A stretch of 64,000 nucleotides of DNA, taken from assembly GCF_038002765.1 (NCBI RefSeq), contig NZ_JBBODE010000002.1, positions 1,860,001-1,924,000 of the forward strand, in the 5' to 3' direction. A program made the position numbers and the translations under genes. How positions within the stretch are numbered: the first letter of the stretch is position 1; every line of letters begins with the position of its first letter. Below the pieces are notes generated by a model, which did no database searches, was not told the DNA's origin, and worked only from the letters and a program-made list of their open reading frames with translations. The stretch comes from Peribacillus sp. FSL H8-0477 (GTDB lineage Bacteria; Bacillota; Bacilli; Bacillales; DSM-1321). Positions 9,012 through 18,053 of the stretch are shown piece after piece.

Positions 9012-10002
9012 AAAATATAACATACGGTTTATGTATATTCTCATGATCGTATTACTACTCGCCAGTATCATAGCTGGTATTAGCTTAGGCCCATCAGCGG
9101 TTGGAATCAAACAAATTATACCGACGCTTTTTGGAAATGGGTCATTTAAAGAGGAGTTTATTTTATTTTCTATTCGTATGCCGCGAGTATTCGTGCTTAC
9201 CTTAGCTGGAATGGCTTTAGCACTCTCAGGAGCGATATTACAAACATTGACGAAAAATGATTTAGCTGACCCGGGTATCATTGGCATTAATGCAGGAGCT
9301 GGAGTTGCCATTACAGTTTTTTATTTGTTTGTCGATGCGGGTTCAAAATATTATGCGTATCAATTACCCCTAGTGGGCTTTTTAGGTGCAATCATTACAG
9401 CTGGGTTAATCTTTATCTTTACGACTGATAAACAAAACGGGATCCAGCCAGTCAAGTTAGTATTAATGGGCGTAGGAATTGCTTCCGCTTTGTCAGGCTT
9501 AATGGTAATTATGATTTCCGGAGCTAAAAATGAGGATGTACAATTCATCACAAAGTGGCTTTCAGGTAACATTTGGGGAGCAGATTGGCCATTTATATTA
9601 GCGCTTCTTCCATGGTTAATTATAGCTATTCCCATTCTTCTTTGGAAACAAAAATCGATGAATTTGTTAGTGCTGGATGAAACCGTAGCAAAAGGATTAG
9701 GTGTGTCGATTAACCGTGATCGTATCCTTTTATTAGTCCTTGCTGTGGCATTAGCAGGTTCAGCAGTTTCTGTGGTAGGAAGTATTAGCTTTATTGGACT
9801 CATTGCTCCGCATATTGCCAAACAATTGGTTGGTTCAAAACATCAAAATTTTCTGATGTTATCACCCATAATCGGTGCTGCCATATTAGTTTTTGCGGAT
9901 ACGATTGGCCGAATTATCTATACTGAAACGATCCCAGCAGGTATTATTGTTGCCATTATCGGAGCACCCTATTTCTTGTACCTATTAAGAAAATCTATCT
10001 AG
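9004..10002 (+). CDS. fhuG: Siderophore ABC permease (FhuG type)
   Basis: This second FecCD permease is again 332 residues with ten or so helices, the motif FSIRMPRVFVLTLAGMALAL, the NDLADPGIIGINAGAGVA turn and the coupling segment SISFIGLIAPHIAKQLVG. The start is a TTG at 9004 inside the end of the previous gene; AAAGGAGGT at 8985-8993 is placed 10 bases before it, so the TTG start is well supported. It completes the importer together with FhuC, FhuD and FhuB. A weak hairpin with a T-rich tail follows. Confidence 0.9.
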   Translation: MRKKYNIRFMYILMIVLLLASIIAGISLGPSAVGIKQIIPTLFGNGSFKEEFILFSIRMPRVFVLTLAGMALALSGAILQTLTKNDLADPGIIGINAGAGVAITVFYLFVDAGSKYYAYQLPLVGFLGAIITAGLIFIFTTDKQNGIQPVKLVLMGVGIASALSGLMVIMISGAKNEDVQFITKWLSGNIWGADWPFILALLPWLIIAIPILLWKQKSMNLLVLDETVAKGLGVSINRDRILLLVLAVALAGSAVSVVGSISFIGLIAPHIAKQLVGSKHQNFLMLSPIIGAAILVFADTIGRIIYTETIPAGIIVAIIGAPYFLYLLRKSI

Positions 10003-10017
10003 ATAATTTCTTTTTCT
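9987..10017 (+). terminator. Weak terminator-like hairpin at end of fhuG
   Basis: AAGAAAATCTA and TAGATAATTTCTT form an imperfect stem overlapping the last codons of fhuG, with a T-rich tail (TTTTTCTTCC). It could end the iron operon. Confidence 0.4.
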
Positions 10018-10027
10018 TCCTTACCTA

Positions 10028-10056
10028 TTGACGTAAAGGGGAAATTTGAATAAAAT
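10028..10056 (+). promoter_or_regulatory. Sigma-A promoter of the T-box transcript
   Basis: TTGACG at 10028-10033 and TAAAAT at 10051-10056 are separated by 17 bases. Transcription would begin about 10063, just upstream of the T-box leader. Confidence 0.7.
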
Positions 10057-10062
10057 GTAAAA

Positions 10063-10366
10063 AATGATTAAAGGCAATGAAGAGAAAAAGTAAAATGAGT
10101 TGTTTTTCCTAAAGAGAGCTTCGGTAGCTGAAAAGAAGCAAAAACATTCATTTGAACAATGGTCTCTGAGCTTCGTACCGAACATACTTCACTAAGTAGG
10201 ATACGACGAGATTTGGCACTCGTTATAAAATGTCACAGTATACGAGTAAGAAATTTTACTCCGTACTTGTCGAGGCAAATGGTGTGAGCCATTTGCGAAA
10301 TAAGGTGGTATCACGTGGAAAGATAAACCCCGTCCTTAACTAATATAGTTAAGTGCGGGGTTTTTT
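10063..10366 (+). promoter_or_regulatory. T-box riboswitch specific for tRNA-Met
   Basis: The leader holds the T-box landmarks in order: Stem I starting at AAAGAGAGCTTCGG (about 10111), a specifier loop GAACAATGG with ATG at 10159-10161 (methionine codon), the closing GGTCTCTGAGC, and the conserved T-box sequence AAGGTGGTATCACGTGG at 10302-10318. A competing terminator follows at 10326-10366 (AACCCCG pairing with CGGGGTT, then T6). Uncharged tRNA-Met should favour the antiterminator and allow expression of the synthetase gene at 10398. Confidence 0.92.
10326..10366 (+). terminator. T-box attenuator terminator
   Basis: AACCCCG...TTAACT pairs with AGTTAA...CGGGGTT and is followed by a T run. 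It is the OFF structure of the T-box; the CCCCGTCC part of its 5' arm is the alternate antiterminator partner. Confidence 0.88.
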
Positions 10367-10397
10367 GTTTTTTAAATGAGCTAGGAGGGGTATATTT

Positions 10398-12032
10398 ATG
10401 AGTATTTTTATTGGTGGAGCATGGGCTTATGCTAATGGCTCCTTGCATTTAGGACATATTTCTAGTTTACTACCTGGTGATCTTTTAGCAAGGTATTATC
10501 GTTTGAAAGGTGAAAAGGTTTTATATGTTTCTGGTAGTGATTGCAATGGGACTCCGATTGCGATACGAGCAAAACAAGAAGACGTTACGCCTAACGAAAT
10601 TGCAAATCGGTACCATGAAGAATTTGTAGATTGTTTTTCAAAATTAGGATTTTCTTACGATACCTACACAAGAACGGATACAGCCCATCACCATAAAATC
10701 GTTCAAGAGATCTTTTTAGTGTTGCTTGAAAATGGTCTGATTTATAAAAAAGAAATAGAACAAACATATTGCGAATATGATCAGCAGTTTTTACCTGATC
10801 GCTATGTGGAAGGGATTTGTCCTAATTGCGGTGCGCATTCACGAGGTGATCAATGCGATAGTTGTTCAACTGTATTAGAACCACTTGCGCTATTAAATAG
10901 AACATGTAAACTCTGTGGCAATCCGCCTTCAACTAGAAAAACAGAGCACTTTTTCTTTTCGTTAAGTTCTTTACAATCCAAGTTAGAAACCTATGTGAAA
11001 GAAGCTGAAAGGAATAATTTATGGCGGGAAAATGCGCTTTCATTAACCAAAAGGTACTTAAAGGAAGGGTTGCTGGATCGGGCCGTATCAAGGGATCTGC
11101 CCATCGGAGTGAATGTCCCGGTAGCTGGGTATGAAGATAAGAAAATCTATGTGTGGATTGAAGCAGTGTCAGGCTATTATACAGCAAGTAAACTTTGGGC
11201 GAAAGAGACCAACAATGATGACTCCGTGTTTTGGGACGCCTCTGCCACATCCTATTACGTTCATGGCAAAGATAACATCCCATTCCATTCCATTATTTGG
11301 CCGGGCATATTGGCAGGTATAGGGAAAGAATCTTTACCTACTCATATTATTTCAAATGAGTACCTGACATTGGAAAAAAAGAAATTATCAACGAGTCGTA
11401 ATTGGGCAGTTTGGGTACCGGATCTTCTGAACAGATATGATCCGGATTCAATCCGATACTTTTTAACGATTAACGCACCCGAAAGCCGGGATGCTGACTT
11501 TTCTTGGAAGGAATTTATTTATAGTCATAACACAGAATTATTGGGGGCGTATGGAAACTTTGTCAATCGGACGTTGAAATTCATTCAGAAGTCCTTTAAC
11601 GGGATTATTCCTGCAAACGATATTACTCCGGATATCCAAAATAAAATTACCCGATTATATGATGAAGTAGGAAGTTACATAGAAGCCGGTTCATTTAAAC
11701 AAGGTTTAGAGAGAGTTTTCGGTATTATCAGATTCTCGAATAAGTTTTTTGACGAACAAAAACCCTGGATACAGGTTAAGGATGACCTTGAGTCTTGCCG
11801 ACAATCACTGGCAGATTGCGTCTATCTTATAGCTAATTTAGCTCACATCCTTTCTCCATTCCTCCCTTTTTCAAGTAACAGGGTTAAAAAAATGATTAAC
11901 ACAACAGAAGATGGATGGAAGCCATTCATCGTTACACCAGGTCAACTGTTAAATGTTGAACCGTTATTTGTTCGAATCGATCTTGAAAGAATTGAAGCTG
12001 AACGAAATAGGTTAGCTGACCAAACTATTTGA
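10398..12032 (+). CDS. metG: Methionyl-tRNA synthetase, short paralogue
   Basis: The 544-residue enzyme charges tRNA-Met with methionine. Motifs in order: class I HIGH signature as HLGH (residues 17-20), a zinc-knuckle insertion with two CxxC pairs (CPNCG, CDSC) and a further CKLCG near 140-175, the KMSKS loop as KKLSTS near 328, and an anticodon-binding helical domain ending in [13 protein letters not shown]. It stops right after that domain, so it lacks the C-terminal EMAP-like tRNA-binding domain of the usual ~650-residue Bacillus MetS. It is probably a second, accessory synthetase. The ribosome site AGGAGGGG precedes ATG. Expression is controlled by the methionine T-box upstream. Confidence 0.9.
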   Translation: MSIFIGGAWAYANGSLHLGHISSLLPGDLLARYYRLKGEKVLYVSGSDCNGTPIAIRAKQEDVTPNEIANRYHEEFVDCFSKLGFSYDTYTRTDTAHHHKIVQEIFLVLLENGLIYKKEIEQTYCEYDQQFLPDRYVEGICPNCGAHSRGDQCDSCSTVLEPLALLNRTCKLCGNPPSTRKTEHFFFSLSSLQSKLETYVKEAERNNLWRENALSLTKRYLKEGLLDRAVSRDLPIGVNVPVAGYEDKKIYVWIEAVSGYYTASKLWAKETNNDDSVFWDASATSYYVHGKDNIPFHSIIWPGILAGIGKESLPTHIISNEYLTLEKKKLSTSRNWAVWVPDLLNRYDPDSIRYFLTINAPESRDADFSWKEFIYSHNTELLGAYGNFVNRTLKFIQKSFNGIIPANDITPDIQNKITRLYDEVGSYIEAGSFKQGLERVFGIIRFSNKFFDEQKPWIQVKDDLESCRQSLADCVYLIANLAHILSPFLPFSSNRVKKMINTTEDGWKPFIVTPGQLLNVEPLFVRIDLERIEAERNRLADQTI

Positions 12033-12040
12033 GGTGTATC

Positions 12041-12121
12041 ATGTTGGGGATTTTTATTGGTAAACAGCGACATCAATCATTCAAAAAGAATGATGATAAT
12101 GAGCGTTTTCGATCCAATTGA
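12041..12121 (+). CDS. Possible 26-residue peptide after metG
   Basis: Eight bases after the synthetase stop, GAGGTG leads to ATG at 12041 and a frame of 26 codons (MLGIFIGKQRHQ, then a polar tail). It could be translated as part of the metG transcript, but no family is recognised and it may be chance. The remaining sequence up to 12338 shows nothing else. Confidence 0.25.
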   Translation: MLGIFIGKQRHQSFKKNDDNERFRSN

Positions 12122-12341
12122 AGGTGTCGTACATATGATAATCAAACGTACTAAACACGAATGCAGATTACCTCTAGAAATAGATAGCAGTAGGGTAGAC
12201 AAGTATCATGCTATCTACCTTTAAAGTCATGTTGTTCAAAAAAACTAACTGTGTGATAATGTTATATAGTATTTTGGAGAAGAATAATGAGAATCAGACA
12301 AATACAAACTACAACATTGGTGACTGCTAAAGGAGATCATG

Positions 12342-14921
12342 ATGGGGAAATTGGAAGAAAGTTATCTACTAGCAATCGAACAAACAAAATATAAAATTAT
12401 ACAAGACATAGATCGGTATTTAGAGGATAAAGAAAAGATGCCTGTATATACGGAGTATATTTCTGACCGACATACCTATTTAGAAGGTATTTGGTTAAAT
12501 GTGTGGTTGAATAAAGCTTCAAATGACGTGCCTAGGAAAGAAAAAAGGTCCTATCTTAAGAGTAAGGGATTGAATACGAATGATATTCCACATAAAGTTC
12601 TGAATACGATGTTCCGTAACGAATTAAAAGGGTTTGATCCTTTTCCGGTGCAAGAGTGGGTTACGCAAATGTTTGCAGAAAATGCTAATGGATGGGAACA
12701 GCGTTATCTCGAGGCTAGAGCAAACTTTTTTAAAAGGCAGAATGAAAAAAAACTTGCAGAAGAGCGTTGGAATGTTCGCCTGCAGTTGCAGAGTGCGGTG
12801 CATGACTATATAGATAATCATTCTCTTCTCCTATATATATATGTGAGAAATCATGTGGCTGTAAAGTTAGTTGAGGATTTCAAACATAATCAACGCTACC
12901 AGAATATTGAACTGTTCGAGCTGGAAGAACGATTAATCGAGCAGGGGTCATTTGATACGAAGGATTATATTATGGTTGATGAATTCTTTGAAGAGTTAAC
13001 AGGAGCGGTGCATTCTGTTTTTGATTGGGGCAGGAGCCGTTATGAGTATGAGACGTATTATTACCGTTATGAAAAAATAATACAGGATTTCCTTTCAGAA
13101 TTTGTCCCTGAACTAGTGATTAAACATATACCGGAAGAGCTGCTTCAAAAATTTGCAGAGGTGTATGAGGAAAACATAAGTACGGTAGCCATTAAAGGAC
13201 TATTAGGTGATGAGTTAAACGATTTCGCGGAAGCGTGCTTTGAAGAAATTCAAGACGAATACCTCTCCGATTTGGTAAAACTAATTGCCATTCCTTTTGA
13301 CGAAGTCGTTCATCTTGAAATTTTTGAAAAAGATGAACAAGAGAGAGAACAAAGGAAAGCAGAAGCCCTGGCTGAACAGGCGAGGAAAAAGGAAGAAGAA
13401 GAACGGATTTTAAATGATATCTTTGGAAAGGCCTATGCCCCTTCCTTAGGAAAGAGCATTAAATATATTTTACACATCGGTGAAACGAATACGGGGAAGA
13501 CGCATCAGGCGCTGCAAAAAATGAAGGAAGCAGAAAGCGGACTGTATCTTGCACCACTAAGACTTCTTGCCTTTGAAGTGTCCGATAAGCTCAATGCAGA
13601 AGGAATTCCTTGTACATTAAAAACAGGGGAAGAGGAAAAGGTTATAACAGGTGCTAAGCACTTTTCTTCTACAGTAGAAATGTTTCATGAGAAGGACCAT
13701 TATGAGGTCATTGTCATTGATGAAGCACAAATGATTGCTGATAAAGATCGAGGCTTTTCATGGTATCGGGCCATAATGAATGCGAACGCAAAAGAAGTGC
13801 ATGTCATCGGAAGCTGGAACATTAAAAATATGCTTTTAACACTTTTGGAAGAAAGTAATGTAGAAGTATACGAATACAACCGGGAGTTCCCTTTAGAAGT
13901 GGAATCAAAGGTATTCAGTCTTCGAGATGCTAAAAAGGGAGATGCACTTGTCTGTTTTTCAAGAAGACAAGTTCTCGAAACAGCATCAAGTCTGCAGCGC
14001 AGCGGTCATCGAGTAAGTATGATTTATGGCAGTATGCCTCCTGAGACGAGAAAAAAACAAATGGAACTGTTTACGAGCGGCGAAACGAACGTTGTGGTAG
14101 CAACTGATGCAATTGGTATGGGCTTGAATCTGCCTATCCGCCGCATTGTCTTTCTAGAAAATGAGAAGTTTGATGGAACGAGCAGAAGAACCTTAACGTC
14201 TCAGGAAATCAAACAGATTGCTGGACGTGCAGGGAGAATCGGTCTGTATGATATTGGCAAGGTAGCTTTTACAGGTGATATTAAGAAAATGGAGGCATTG
14301 CTTGAAAAGGTAGATGAACCGGTTCAAAACTTTGCCATCGCTCCAACTTCAGCCGTTTTTGAACGTTTTCAAAAGTACTATCGAGACCTTGGTACGTTTT
14401 TCGATTTGTGGATGCAGTTTGATCCGCCAAAGGGAACAAATAAGGCCTCTCTTATTGAAGAACGGGAGCGTTACGAGCTGGTTCGCGATACAGAGATAGA
14501 AGCGAGGTATTCCTTAATGGATTTATACGGATACTTGCATCTGCCATTCTCATCAAAAGAACCTGCACTCATTCGTCAATGGCTAAACACACTTGAAGCA
14601 ATTGCTGAAGACAGAGAACTTCCAGAACCACTCATCAAAACGAGGAATTTAGAGGATATGGAGCTTTCCTATAAAGCAATCGGTCTGCATTTACTCTTTT
14701 TATATCGGTTAGGCAGAAAAACAGAAGCTGTATATTGGGAACGAGTCCGTGAAGATATTAGTAACAGCGTACACGATCACTTAAAAGATGAATTACAGAA
14801 CTACCAGAAAAAATGCAAGCGATGTGGGAAAAAGCTCCCCGACGAAGCTCGTTTTCCAATCTGTGATGCTTGTTTTCAAAATGGACACAAAAGAAATAAT
14901 CAAAATCGTTTTCATAAATAA
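12342..14921 (+). CDS. Suv3-like superfamily 2 RNA helicase with C-terminal zinc ribbon
   Basis: The 859-residue protein has a roughly 370-residue helical N-terminal region of unknown fold, then a helicase core: Walker A GETNTGKT near 379, APLRLLAFEV (motif Ia), VIDEAQM near 459 (motif II as DEAQ), IGSWNIKNML (motif III), and motifs V-VI ATDAIGMGLNLP and QIAGRAGRIG near 600-630. The G-x-T-N-x-G-K-T Walker A and the core order resemble Suv3, the helicase of mitochondrial RNA degradosomes. A CxxC...CxxC zinc ribbon (CKRCGKKLPDEARFPICDAC) ends the protein. Predicted role: ATP-dependent RNA unwinding, possibly in RNA decay. Two adjacent ATGs exist; the second (12342) is better spaced from AGGAG. 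Confidence 0.8.
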   Translation: MGKLEESYLLAIEQTKYKIIQDIDRYLEDKEKMPVYTEYISDRHTYLEGIWLNVWLNKASNDVPRKEKRSYLKSKGLNTNDIPHKVLNTMFRNELKGFDPFPVQEWVTQMFAENANGWEQRYLEARANFFKRQNEKKLAEERWNVRLQLQSAVHDYIDNHSLLLYIYVRNHVAVKLVEDFKHNQRYQNIELFELEERLIEQGSFDTKDYIMVDEFFEELTGAVHSVFDWGRSRYEYETYYYRYEKIIQDFLSEFVPELVIKHIPEELLQKFAEVYEENISTVAIKGLLGDELNDFAEACFEEIQDEYLSDLVKLIAIPFDEVVHLEIFEKDEQEREQRKAEALAEQARKKEEEERILNDIFGKAYAPSLGKSIKYILHIGETNTGKTHQALQKMKEAESGLYLAPLRLLAFEVSDKLNAEGIPCTLKTGEEEKVITGAKHFSSTVEMFHEKDHYEVIVIDEAQMIADKDRGFSWYRAIMNANAKEVHVIGSWNIKNMLLTLLEESNVEVYEYNREFPLEVESKVFSLRDAKKGDALVCFSRRQVLETASSLQRSGHRVSMIYGSMPPETRKKQMELFTSGETNVVVATDAIGMGLNLPIRRIVFLENEKFDGTSRRTLTSQEIKQIAGRAGRIGLYDIGKVAFTGDIKKMEALLEKVDEPVQNFAIAPTSAVFERFQKYYRDLGTFFDLWMQFDPPKGTNKASLIEERERYELVRDTEIEARYSLMDLYGYLHLPFSSKEPALIRQWLNTLEAIAEDRELPEPLIKTRNLEDMELSYKAIGLHLLFLYRLGRKTEAVYWERVREDISNSVHDHLKDELQNYQKKCKRCGKKLPDEARFPICDACFQNGHKRNNQNRFHK

Positions 14922-14926
14922 AGTTA

Positions 14927-14967
14927 CAAGCACCTTATCACCAAGATAAATTGGAGTGGGGTGCTTG
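14927..14967 (+). terminator. Hairpin after the helicase gene
   Basis: CAAGCACC (14927-14934) pairs with GGTGCTTG (14960-14967). The 3' side has only a short T-rich tail, so termination may be weak. Confidence 0.5.
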
Positions 14968-15066
14968 TTCTAGTTCCCTGAGTTGGTCTTGGTTCTACCT
15001 TATAAGTCAAATTCTGAATTAAAGGAAGGTAGAATAATTTCTGTTCACAGAATGATTTTTATGAAA

Positions 15067-15213
15067 TTAAATGAACCATAATAATGGATGTACTTCTATT
15101 GCCTTAAATTCTTCCATAATCTTATACCCTGTTTCACTGATAAAGGTGCTGGTTTTTTTATTTTCATTAGTCTTAAAAATAGCATTTGAAACATATTCAT
15201 AAGAATCTGGTGG
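15067..15213 (-). pseudogene. Decayed gene fragment, minus strand
   Basis: The 860-bp space between 14922 and 15782 contains no intact gene. On the minus strand a frame bounded by stops reads PPDSYEYVSNAIFKTNENKK followed by a polar 28-residue tail (STFISETGYKIMEEF...HPLLWFI). There is no proper start or ribosome site. It looks like a leftover of a lost gene; family not recognised. Confidence 0.3.
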
Positions 15214-15250
15214 TTACTACAGGATTGGTGGATGGAGTAACTAAGAAACT

Positions 15251-15514
15251 GTCGATCTAAAGGAAATACGTTCTAGTTTACTTCCTCTTATTCAACTACC
15301 GGGCCAGATTAGTTGGATAGAGGATTTTTTTGAGAAAAGAAGTAAAAATCAAACATGGTCTAAAAAAGTAAATTTTAGGACATCTATACGACTCTGCACT
15401 ATAAAGGTTCAGTATGAAGAACAACCATTTGTTATCCAAGCATATAAACAAGACCAATGGGTAATACTTCAGAAATATCATATCGAGTATTCCGAAGAGA
15501 GATTATCATATTAG
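15251..15514 (+). pseudogene. Truncated gene without start codon
   Basis: A plus frame runs 87 codons from just after a TAA to the TAG at 15512-15514 and reads a protein-like sequence (SLLPLIQLPGQISWIEDFFE ... VQYEEQPFVIQAYKQDQWVI). No ATG, GTG or TTG start is present at its beginning, so it is a 5'-truncated relic. The family is not recognised. The opposite-strand open frame over the same bases is less protein-like. Confidence 0.4.
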
Positions 15515-15782
15515 AGTGGCTCTTAAAAGATTATCTTAAGCATCATCTATTACCAACCAAATATAATGCCTCATTTCTTTTACAAACGGACGATGAATAA
15601 GGAGACATCTTAAAGGACAAAAAAGTTGTTCTTTTCTCTTTGTTACTCATCACTCGATGTTAGTCAAAACGTTATTCGTTTCTTCTACGTACGCCAATGA
15701 AACTTAGTCAACTCAAGAATTAACTTTGGTCTAATGGGAGACTATTGTTAATAAAACTTTCAATTTAGAAGGAGAGACGTGC

Positions 15783-16559
15783 ATGGAGTCACTATGGCTA
15801 GAGTATGCTTGGACATTGTTAATTCTAATCGGATTAGAAGGATTGTTATCTGCAGACAATGCCCTTGTAATAGCAGTTATAGCCAAACATTTACCCGAAG
15901 ATCAGAAAAAAAGAGCTATAAATTACGGAATTATTATAGCGTTTGCTTTCCGATTTGCGGCACTTTTTGCCATTTCATTTATTGCAAATGTCTGGCAAGT
16001 ACAAGCAATAGGAGCTGCTTATCTCCTTTACTTAGGTTTAAAGCACGTCATTCAAACACGATTAGGGAAAGAAAACGAGAAAATTCATCAGGACGATGAA
16101 AAGGCAGCAGCTGGAAAAGGGTACTGGGCAACAGTAGGGAAGATTGCATTAGCCGACCTTGCTTTTGCAATTGATTCTATTTTAGCAGCAGTTGCTCTTG
16201 CCCTAGGTCTTCCAGATTCACCCCTTAACGATTTCGGTGGTATGGATGGGGGACAATTTATTGTTGTAGTTTTGGGTGGTGTTTCTGGCCTTGTTTTAAT
16301 TAAATATGCAGCAACGTGGTTTGTAAAACTTCTTGAAAAACGTCCAGCATTGGAAACAACCGCCTATGCAATTGTTGCTTGGGTCGGTGTCAAACTGGCT
16401 GTCATTACCCTTGCCCATGAGGATATTGGTATCTTAGATCATGATTTCCCCCACAGTACTACTTGGACCCTGATTTTCTATGGAGTATTGGTCGGTATTG
16501 CAATCATCGGTTGGTTTGCATCGGGTAGTAAGCCAGAGAAAAAAGTTTCTAAAAGATAA
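15783..16559 (+). CDS. TerC-family membrane transporter (YceF/YkoY type)
   Basis: The 258-residue protein has about seven membrane helices and the TerC hallmark acidic motifs: EGLLSADNALVIAVIAKHLP near residue 20 and ALADLAFAIDSILAAVALAL near 130, whose Asp residues bind metal. Relatives in B. subtilis (YceF, YkoY) export manganese to secreted metalloenzymes. AGAAGGAGAG precedes the ATG with normal spacing. It is a single gene. No yybP-ykoY manganese riboswitch was found in the 230 bases upstream, so its control remains open. Confidence 0.88.
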   Translation: MESLWLEYAWTLLILIGLEGLLSADNALVIAVIAKHLPEDQKKRAINYGIIIAFAFRFAALFAISFIANVWQVQAIGAAYLLYLGLKHVIQTRLGKENEKIHQDDEKAAAGKGYWATVGKIALADLAFAIDSILAAVALALGLPDSPLNDFGGMDGGQFIVVVLGGVSGLVLIKYAATWFVKLLEKRPALETTAYAIVAWVGVKLAVITLAHEDIGILDHDFPHSTTWTLIFYGVLVGIAIIGWFASGSKPEKKVSKR

Positions 16560-16560
16560 G

Positions 16561-16692
16561 TCATCTTGCGTTAGTCTGTTCTTTTCTCCAATCAAAAACA
16601 CGAGGAAAAATTTCGAATGTAGCATCTCCACGTTTATCTGCTAATGATTTTACCCATGATCCAACTGTTCGATGAAGGAATATGGCATTCGA
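16561..16692 (-). pseudogene. Gene remnant, minus strand
   Basis: Bounded by stop codons, this 43-codon minus frame reads NAIFLHRTVGSWVKSLADKR followed by GDATFEIFPRVFDWRKEQTN. It looks like a real protein tail but has no start. A plus-strand frame (16644-16790, ending at a terminator) overlaps it and is the alternative; only one can be genuine. Family unknown. The remaining gap up to 17022 shows no other gene. Confidence 0.3.
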
Positions 16693-16788
16693 TTACTTTC
16701 GATGAACAAATGGGGACTAGAACATTTACAACATATAAAAGAACTCAATGGTGGTTTGAAATAAAGTTTACTAACCGTTTAATAGGCT

Positions 16789-16818
16789 AAGGGACCAAGA
16801 GAGCTGGTCCCTTTTTGT
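16789..16818 (+). terminator. Intrinsic terminator
   Basis: AAGGGACCA (16789-16797) and TGGTCCCTT (16805-16813) form a 9-bp stem with a T5 tail. It probably ends transcription from the TerC-family gene or from a lost plus-strand gene. Confidence 0.8.
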
Positions 16819-17022
16819 ATGAAATCAGACGAAAAATCATGTTACCTAATATCGGTTAAAAACCTCCATTTTTAATACAGTATCACCAGCTCTTATGTAA
16901 TGGTATGACTAGGAAAAATAGAGTTTTCTATCTACTAAATACTCCTGTATACTTAACATAGGTAATACCGAAAAAGATAATACATAATGATTAATGTCTA
17001 CTGTTCTAGGAAGGGGAGTCCT

Positions 17023-17214
17023 ATGATTATTTCCATTATATTAGTGTGCGTTATTATGATTGCTGCTCTGATTGCTACCTTAGCATTAGGTGGAAAAAGT
17101 GATGAACATTATTCGCGGGCAACAAAAGGAAATTTGACGAGATTAACTTGGATCTATGTCATTCTAGGGGTTGGCTTAACGATTGGTGTAGGTGTGTATA
17201 TCATCATCGTGTAA
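17023..17214 (+). CDS. Small two-helix membrane protein
   Basis: The 63-residue product has one N-terminal helix (ISIILVCVIMIAALIATLAL), a polar loop GGKSDEHYSRATKGNLTR and a second helix to the end. The in-frame ATG at 16987 lacks a ribosome site, while AAGGGGAG is 5 bases before ATG at 17023. The function is unknown. The gene stands alone between a terminator and the phosphatase gene, in the same direction as both neighbours. Confidence 0.6.
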   Translation: MIISIILVCVIMIAALIATLALGGKSDEHYSRATKGNLTRLTWIYVILGVGLTIGVGVYIIIV

Positions 17215-17337
17215 ATAGTATTTGATGCATACGGGATATAGGAGCTGCCTAACCGCTGCTCTTTTGTCTTTTCCTAAATGTTTGTCCAAAGAAGATAATA
17301 AGGTTAAATCATAAATAAATTGTGTGGGGGAATTCAT

Positions 17338-17907
17338 ATGCAAAAGAAGATTTACATTGTCAGGCATTGCGCAGCACAGGGACAGCCTCCAGAATCACCA
17401 TTAACAGAACAAGGTCTAACACAAGCAAAACAGTTAGGTGAATTCTTTATTCATGCAAAAATTGATCGAATCATATCAAGTCCGTTTCTGCGTGCTATTC
17501 AAACGGTGGAACCAGTAAGTAAGAGTACAACTAGTCATATAGAGATAGATGATCGTCTAGCTGAACGAATACTAAGTACAACGGATTTACCAGATTGGTA
17601 TGATAAATTAAGCACTACATTTGATAATATGGAGTTAACATTTGAAGGCGGAGAGTCTAGCCAAGAAGCGATGAATCGCATCGTTAATGTTGTAGAAGAG
17701 GTTTTAGAAAGCGGGGCTAAAGAGACAGTGATCGTCAGTCATGGAAATATAATATCTTTACTTTTAAAGCATTATAATCCTGACTTTAACTTTGAATGTT
17801 GGAAAAATCTAAGTAATCCTGACGTTTTTCTTTTAACCTATGAAGAAAGTGAAGTACGCCTAAATCGTATATGGAATGAAAGAGAGTATAATAATCAGAA
17901 AAGTTAA
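17338..17907 (+). CDS. Histidine phosphatase family protein
   Basis: The 189-residue protein belongs to the phosphoglycerate mutase-like histidine phosphatases. The phospho-acceptor motif is IYIVRHCAAQG near residue 10, an RHC variant of the usual RHG/RHA; SSPFLRAIQTVEP follows, and the second catalytic His is in VIVSHGNIISLLLK near 140. It would hydrolyse a phosphate monoester by way of a phosphohistidine; the substrate is unknown. GTGGGGGAA precedes the ATG. The gene is single, and a promoter for the next gene lies just behind it. Confidence 0.85.
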   Translation: MQKKIYIVRHCAAQGQPPESPLTEQGLTQAKQLGEFFIHAKIDRIISSPFLRAIQTVEPVSKSTTSHIEIDDRLAERILSTTDLPDWYDKLSTTFDNMELTFEGGESSQEAMNRIVNVVEEVLESGAKETVIVSHGNIISLLLKHYNPDFNFECWKNLSNPDVFLLTYEESEVRLNRIWNEREYNNQKS

Positions 17908-17914
17908 AATTTTA

Positions 17915-17943
17915 TTGACTGAAAATTATTTTGTATTTAAAAT
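17915..17943 (+). promoter_or_regulatory. Sigma-A promoter of the quinone oxidoreductase gene
   Basis: TTGACT (17915-17920) and TAAAAT (17938-17943) with a 17-base spacer. It lies about 110 bases upstream of the gene. Confidence 0.65.
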
Positions 17944-18018
17944 TAATGTAAGGAGGGAGTTGTGGCGGACTAAGATCTTCCCTTTATTAAAACGAGTATA
18001 GATAAATAAATCTCAAAA

Positions 18019-18032
18019 TGTAAGCGTATACA
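18019..18032 (+). promoter_or_regulatory. Possible cre (CcpA) site
   Basis: TGTAAGCGTATACA differs at one position from the cre consensus TGWAARCGYTWNCW. It lies in the leader between promoter and ribosome site, where bound CcpA could act as a roadblock. Confidence 0.45.
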
Positions 18033-18053
18033 AAAAGAAAAAGGAGGAACTTT

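Noticed and set aside
8162-9821. Long minus-strand frames opposite the fhu permease genes
   Set aside because: They are shadows of the hydrophobic permease codons and lack ribosome sites.
15550-15782. Manganese riboswitch (yybP-ykoY) upstream of the TerC-family gene
   Set aside because: The conserved GGGGAGUAG-type start and the paired loops of this class are not found in the leader.
16644-16790. Plus-strand frame of 48 codons ending at a terminator
   Set aside because: It overlaps the more protein-like minus frame 16561-16692, has no ribosome site, and could not be assigned; at best a relic.
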